Source: Littorina saxatilis
Taxonomy: Eukaryota > Mollusca > Gastropoda > Littorinimorpha > Littorinidae
Direction of reading: 5' to 3'
Assembly: GCF_037325665.1 (NCBI RefSeq)
Contig: NC_090255.1
Span: 7,509,516 to 7,573,515, forward strand
DNA: 64,000 nt
Position numbers and translations under genes: made by a program. This document shows positions 1 through 64,000 of this stretch, in pieces; position 1 is the first letter of the stretch; each line of letters begins with the position of its first letter. Under the pieces are notes generated by a model. The model had not been told where the DNA came from. It did no database searches and saw nothing but the letters and a program-made list of their open reading frames with translations.

Positions 1-779
1 TATCTATTGTTTTATTTATCCAATTATGTATTGTATTTATCTTTTCATACATTGCTTTTTTTAAATTATTTATTCATCGATCAATATAATTATATTCCTT
101 GTGTATATATATATATATAAGCTAGCTTCATTTGTTCGTTTAGATCACCGTTTTATTTGCAATTGATACGTCAGAATGGCGTCAAAAGCAACCTAAAAAA
201 ATGTCTAGGTCATGTTTTTGTACTTGCCATGCGTCAATGACCTATTTCAAAAGAACTTTTTCTCAAACAGAAGTCAGAACGTATGATAAGTATTCACCTC
301 CATGACAAAAACACGCCACACTGAAATTCAAAATGATCATGAAAATAATCACAATACCATTTTCTACCCACAATTGTGAGAGAGATCCTCACAGAGAAGA
401 CCATGACAAGACATCTTTGTCCATGCAAATAATGATATCTCAGCCGATTTTATAAAGGTAGCTTTGTCAATGCATTCTCCGATCTTTGGTGGTGTCCTAA
501 CGGCAAGATAAAGCTTCTTCACCCGTGTGCCAAAATTGAAGAAAAGTATCTATTCACGCCGCTTCGCGCGTTTAACTTTATTCTACCCGTCCATTGAAAC
601 AAGATTACTTCGGGCTAGACAGAGGAATCACCGCGAGTGAAATGTATTTCATTTTTAACCTAAACATATGACAGATCTCTCAGATTGAGACAGTCACTCG
701 TCTCCAGGCGTTCGATTTGTATTGATCTGCGTGTCGTGTTTGGGAATCTTTCCAGCGCCCGGATGTTATTGCAACGAGT
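1..779. other. Region upstream of the cadherin-like gene
   Basis: This is AT-rich sequence with no open frame that looks coding. It presumably contains the promoter of the + strand gene, but I cannot place a transcription start. A TATAAAGG string near 452 is the only TATA-like match noticed and is weak evidence on its own. Confidence 0.3.
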
Positions 780-1085
780 GTGATTCAAGATGGCGACATT
801 TACTCGAAGAAAAGTCAACTCAATTCTGATTTGATATCTGACTAGATGAATCGAAAGAGTTCAAACCGATTATGATAACTATGTAATCTGACCAGTGAAA
901 CTTATTCAAAGAAGAGCTAAGACCGTTCTAAGTTGTGATCTGGCAAGAGAAATCTACTCGAAGAAGAGTTTAGACCATTCCGATTTGTGATCTGACAAGA
1001 GAAATGTACTTGAATAAGAGATCAAACAATTTTGATTTGTGATCTGACAAAATAAATTGACTTGAGCTAGAGATACAAGCAAGTG
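780..1085 (+). repeat. Diverged tandem repeats of about 50-57 bp in the 5' UTR/promoter
   Basis: About five degenerate units share the core GATTTGTGATCTGAC followed by AAGAGAAAT and TACTCGAAGAAGAG, with cores near 829, 880, 930, 985 and 1035. The array ends about 30 bases before the initiator ATG at 1113, so it probably lies in the 5' UTR or core promoter. Confidence 0.6.
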
Positions 1086-1112
1086 GTGGAAAGAACAGAC
1101 AGGTCCAACGAA

Positions 1113-59579
<58,467 letters not shown>

Positions 59580-59642
59580 GTTGATGATGACGTTTCTCTG
59601 TAGGTGCGGAGCGAAAGAGGCGGTTGAGTGGGGGGGGGGGGG

Positions 59643-59842
59643 NNNNNNNNNNNNNNNNNNNNNNNNNNNNNNNNNNNNNNNNNNNNNNNNNNNNNNNNNN
59701 NNNNNNNNNNNNNNNNNNNNNNNNNNNNNNNNNNNNNNNNNNNNNNNNNNNNNNNNNNNNNNNNNNNNNNNNNNNNNNNNNNNNNNNNNNNNNNNNNNNN
59801 NNNNNNNNNNNNNNNNNNNNNNNNNNNNNNNNNNNNNNNNNN
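59643..59842. other. Assembly gap, 200 N
   Basis: A run of exactly 200 N after a poly-G tract; the true length is unknown. Confidence 1.
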
Positions 59843-60545
59843 TCCTAGGAATGAAATCCCCAGACAATTTTTTTCATTTTTTCGACAAATGTCTTTGATG
59901 ACGTCATATCGGTCTTTTTGTAAAAGTTGAGGCGGCACTGTCACACGCTCATTTTTCAATGAAATTGATTTAAATTTTGGCAAAGTAACCTTCGACGAAG
60001 GCCGGACTTTGGTATTGCATTTCAGCTTGGTGGCTTAAAAATTAATTAATGAGTTTGGTCATTAAATATCTGAAAATTGCAATAACATATTTTTTTTAAA
60101 ACGATCCAATTTTAAAAAAATCTTATTTTTCATCATGTTTTGATTCTAAACACATATAAATATGTTATATTCGTATTAAAAACAAGCTCTGAAAATTAAA
60201 AATATGAAAATTATGATTAAAATTAAATTGTTTAAATCGATTTAAAAACAATTTCACCTTATTCCCTGTGGATTCCTAATTCCAAACACATATAGATATG
60301 ATTTGTTTTGATTAAAAACAAGCTCAGAAAGTTAAAAAGAATAGAGATACAGATGACCGTGCTATCTTGCTCAGCGGAACCACTACCGCGCTGTTCTGGC
60401 TTGTCAATTTTACTGCCATTGCCTCGAGCGGTGAACTGACGATGCTACGAGTATATGGTCTTGCTGAAAAAATGCAGTGCGTTCAGTTTCATTCTGTGAG
60501 TTCGACAGCTTGGCTAAATGTTGTATTATCGCCTTACGCGACTTG
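59843..60545. mobile_element. Non-autonomous repeat family E, copy 2
   Basis: It is colinear with 36545-37229, ending GCCTTACGCGACTTG. Its left part is hidden by the gap. Confidence 0.8.
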
Positions 60546-60640
60546 TTTCTTTTTCCCACATCCTTCGCCCCACTCTGTGCCATCCCCGTAGGCTCGGATT
60601 TGTACTCCTGAGCAAACATAACACAGCTAGAAAAGACAGT

Positions 60641-60641
<1 letters not shown>

Positions 60642-60702
<61 letters not shown>

Positions 60703-60736
60703 GAGAGATAAAGAGAGAGAGAGAGGGATCGAGAGA
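60642..60736. repeat. (GA)n microsatellite
   Basis: An imperfect GAGAGA tract. Confidence 0.95.
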
Positions 60737-60738
60737 GA

Positions 60739-62255
60739 CAATGACAATGACAATGACAAATTCTTTATTAACGAGGGTAATGGCATAAGCAAACAGGTGC
60801 TTTTTTACATCCAGCCCTCGCCCATGGGAGGGTTTAATCTAATGATAATACGTTTTAAAAATGTTGGAATATCAATTAAAGAAATAATAAAAACAAACGA
60901 CAAACAAGCAAACGATTAACAGACTAAACAAACAAACAAAAATATACATACAAACGAACATGACATATTATTGTCAAAGGTATAATGAAAACTGTTTCAA
61001 GCAACAAAAAACGTGTGAAACTTCGAGGGAAGAAAAAATCCGTGAAACTGAGGAGTCAATGAAGCAACTACGTTGCAAGTAATAGCAATGTAGCATCGTT
61101 ACATAAGTCATGTTATGAAATTAATTAGGTACATTTATCTACTGAAACGTGTAAAAGGTACAAATAAGGCATCAACAATATAAACATGTTCAGGCTAAGT
61201 GAGAGAGAGTCGGAAATTTTATTTGTTAGGCCTCCGGCCCATATCAACAAGACTGGTGACACATAATACAAGCGAACAATGTTTAAAATAAGCAGAAAAA
61301 TCAACATTATGCATCTTGCAACTGTGCATTTTCCAGAGAATCAGTGCGAAATCGTAGTGCTTTGTAGATATACGTTGCTAATTGTCTTACCACTTGGCCA
61401 TTTGTTGAGGATAGTAATTGGCACATTCTAAACATGGATGGGTTCCGATAATACTTTGAGGCTATTAATTCAACTCTGATCTCATTATATGCGGGACAAA
61501 CAAGTAAAAAATGTACTTCCGTCTCCAGTGTATCATCTGAGCACAAAGTGCAAAGTCTGTCTACGTTATTCACATTGGGTTTGTACTGTAAATAGTGGTT
61601 ATTTAAGGGTGACATACCAAATCTGAAACGTGCTAACATTCTCCTCAAATGAACATTTCTTATCTGATACAAATAACCACTCATACACAAGGACTGCTTA
61701 AATAACGAATACACATTATAAAACACGTGTGATTCAAGGGAACTATGCCAATCCTGTCTAAAGCAATCGACAAGTCTTTGGCGAAATTCTCTTACAAACG
61801 TGGAAATATCACCAACACCTTGTGCTTCCCACACTTCACCAAATCCATACTTGTACAAAACATTACGAACGTTACAAGCCCATGTCGTGTAATTTTGCCT
61901 TTGTATAGACAGTAACATATTATACACTTTCTTGGGGTACCTGTTGCCATCCATCCGAGTTAATCGAAGCCAAAACTTCATACACTTTATGTGCGTTACC
62001 ACAAACAGAGGATAACGTCCTGTTTCACCGTAAACTATATGCCTTGGTGACTTCGAATGGACACCGAAAAATCTTTTAATGGCAGACAAAATAATGTACT
62101 CTTTCAACAATTTGTTGATCAGCAGAGAGTCCCCAGACCTCCGAACCGTACGTCAAGATCGGTTGTATTTGACTGTCAAACAGTTTAAAAAATGTATCAG
62201 GAGAATATTCCCCAATACTCCAAAGAGGTTTGAGGATAGCTGAAACTCCCTTTCT
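60739..62255 (-). mobile_element. LINE, 5'-truncated, C-terminal ORF2 and 3' UTR
   Basis: On the - strand about 267 codons (62110-61307) encode GVHSKSPRHIVYGETGRYPL, KFWLRLTRMDGNRYPKK and a zinc motif CTLCSDDTLETEVHFLLVC. Just upstream, in another frame, is FDSQIQPILTYGSEVWGL, the end of the reverse transcriptase, so one frame shift separates them. The 3' UTR ends in an (ATTGTC)-like repeat at about 60739-60757. The clade is not determined. The copy is dead. Confidence 0.85.
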
Positions 62256-62290
62256 CTGTGTGTGTGTGTGTGCGTGCGTGCGTGTGTGTT

Positions 62291-62321
<31 letters not shown>

Positions 62322-62450
62322 TGAGAGAGAGAGACTGAGAGAGAGAGAGAGAGTTGAGAGAGAGAGATAAAGACTAAGAGAGAGAGAGAGAGAGAGGGGG
62401 GGGAGAGAGACAGAGAGACAGAGAGAGAAATTGAGAAAGAGAGAGAGAAG
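62256..62450. repeat. (GT)n and (GA)n microsatellites
   Basis: They mark the 5' truncation point of the LINE copy. Confidence 0.95.
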
Positions 62451-63077
62451 CTAGCAAACAAACCGAAACAAAAGACGACCTCAAATACACCATAATAATG
62501 GCTAACCCGCAATGTACACCCACACAAGGATAGGGAAACAGATGGCAACCTTAAAGAATGAGTTACAGAAAGAACAGCATTCAAACTCACTTGTGCTGCT
62601 TGTGTCAAGTCAAAAACGCTGAACAGACAGACCCAGAAGATTCCAGCGGTCATTTTATTTCTCACCATCTTCTCTTTCGTCTGTTTAGTCTTGTAATCAT
62701 TCAGCTTATTCGTAGGACCGTAGCAAGCCTGTTGGCAATATGTTCACATGCATTCATATGCAAAAGGCCTCCGACAACTGCAGGAAGACTACGTTTTTTT
62801 TTTTAGTTTTTGCTTTACAACAATGGGTTTTCGGTTTCCTTGTTCGCATGACGACCATTTGAAATACAAAGCAAAACACACCCGTTTGCATTTAGATGAC
62901 TTTGTATTATATCAATTTTGCAAATAAATTATAAGGGTTTCCTTATTACTAACTTGCACCAGGAAGGCTGTCGGCGGCACTATATGTCACTGCCCCTCCC
63001 CTCTTTCCGTGTGAACGACAGCTTTATTCTGCAACTGAATTCATGAATACTCGAAAGCATTCACGAATTGATTGTGT
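62451..63077. other. Downstream region, no recognised gene
   Basis: No coding, RNA or repeat signal noticed. Confidence 0.4.
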
Positions 63078-63455
63078 AGATGGGCGCAGTGGCGTGGAGG
63101 TATAAGACGTCTGCCTCCTAATCGGGAGGTCGTGAGTTGGAATCCCGGTCGCTGCCGCCTGGTGGGTTAAGAGTGGAGATTGTTCCAATCTCCCAGGTCA
63201 ACTAATGTGCAGACCTGCTAGTGACTTAACCCCCTTCGTGTGTACACGCAAGCACAAGACCAAGTGCGCACGGAAAAGATCCTGTAATCGGTGGGTTATA
63301 AAAACACAAAAATAGCCAGCATGCCGACCCCGAAATCGGCGTATGCTGCCTGAATGGCGGGGTAAAAACGGTCATAAACGTAAAAATCTACTCGTGCTAA
63401 AAACTTGAGTGAACGTGGGAGTCTAAGCCCATGAACGAAGAAGAAGAAGAAGATT
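63078..63455 (+). mobile_element. SINE family A, nearly full-length
   Basis: The head ATGGGCGCAGTGGCGTGGAG, B box and body are followed by CCCATGAACGAAGAAGAAGA. A short internal deletion removes the CCATGTCAGAGTT segment. Confidence 0.9.
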
Positions 63456-64000
63456 CATCAATTTTGCATCAAAATGACAAACCGTTCAGTACATAGTTCA
63501 GAATTTGACCAACATTTTCTACATATTTACATACAAGGTAAAATATCTTCAATAGTGACAAAGGAATGTCCGTAAATCGACACCGACAATATAATGTCTG
63601 TTTCCTTCTTTAAATGTACCAGAGTCCCTACGGAATGATTTGTTTCCCGTTGGTGACTCAATCGAACTGGGCTATTTAATAGTAATCTTTCACAAAACTT
63701 TATGGACACGCCTATTCGGTGGTTGAAGAAAGTTCCGCATGTAGATAGCGTCCTTACTGTAGCGTGTACATCCGATGCCATTCCTTGCTGGCATGACGAT
63801 TACATCCAATTCAAAACACATTTTATCCGTTTGGATTTAGATTACTGCGCAATTCATCATCATTTAATAATTTGAAAAAACGGTTTTATCAGGGCTCCCC
63901 ACGGACCTCTGTAGTGGGTCCCGGGACCCCCACTCTGAATTTTAAGAGGGTCCATGGACCCCCTCAGCTGAACTTTAGAGGGTCCCAAAGCCACGGTGTC
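63456..64000. other. Window end, start of an unidentified repeat
   Basis: The last 110 bases repeat GGGTCCCGGGACCCCC, GGGTCCATGGACCCCC and GAGGGTCCC motifs, suggestive of another interspersed repeat cut by the window edge. Confidence 0.4.

Noticed and set aside
449-460. TATA box
   Set aside because: A single TATAAAGG string more than 600 bases from the ATG, without any start-site evidence.

Overview
The window looks like nuclear DNA of a mollusc, most likely a caenogastropod snail (possibly periwinkle-like). The grounds are long introns, tRNA-derived SINEs with heads and tails of the kind common in snails, abundant microsatellites, Helitrons, MITEs and LINE fragments. The species is inferred from repeat style, not demonstrated. 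There are no bacterial genes, rRNA genes, true tRNA genes or CRISPR arrays.

One host gene on the + strand spans almost the whole window. Eleven coding exons (1113-1166, 24528-24732, 35800-35976, 37343-37486, 44019-44147, 45143-45310, 49778-49986, 52419-52604, 55851-56031, 57725-57912, 59223-59579) have AG/GT borders and matching phases at all ten junctions. Together they encode a 665-residue type I membrane protein: a signal peptide, about five divergent cysteine-containing cadherin repeats, an Ala/Thr-rich stalk, one membrane helix and a short Cys-rich tail.

Intron 1 (1167-24527) holds a 29-bp minisatellite, a foldback-like inverted repeat (2.6-4.6 kb), piggyBac-like debris, weak evidence for a small antisense gene, and an 11-kb Ty3/gypsy element on the - strand (10436-21472) with 2.6-kb LTRs and a CAGGA target duplication. 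The Ty3 element has integrase upstream of reverse transcriptase (Gmr1-like) and a SCAN-like capsid. Intron 2 holds exon-like duplicated blocks, MITEs, SINEs and a LINE fragment inside a long duplication. Introns 3-7 hold more LINE and MITE debris, two head-to-tail 1-kb units whose hairpin loops are inverted relative to each other, a Helitron array ending 49 bp before exon 5, and a SINE with a second element nested in its tail.

The most unusual region is intron 8 (52605-55850). Its 5' side carries six further copies of the exon 8 splice donor inside a GTA-rich array. Its 3' side carries eight further copies of the exon 9 acceptor plus the first coding part of exon 9, several with the AG|GTAAAG form expected of recursive splice sites. 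Downstream of the gene lie a 200-bp gap, a repeat copy, a 5'-truncated LINE and a SINE.
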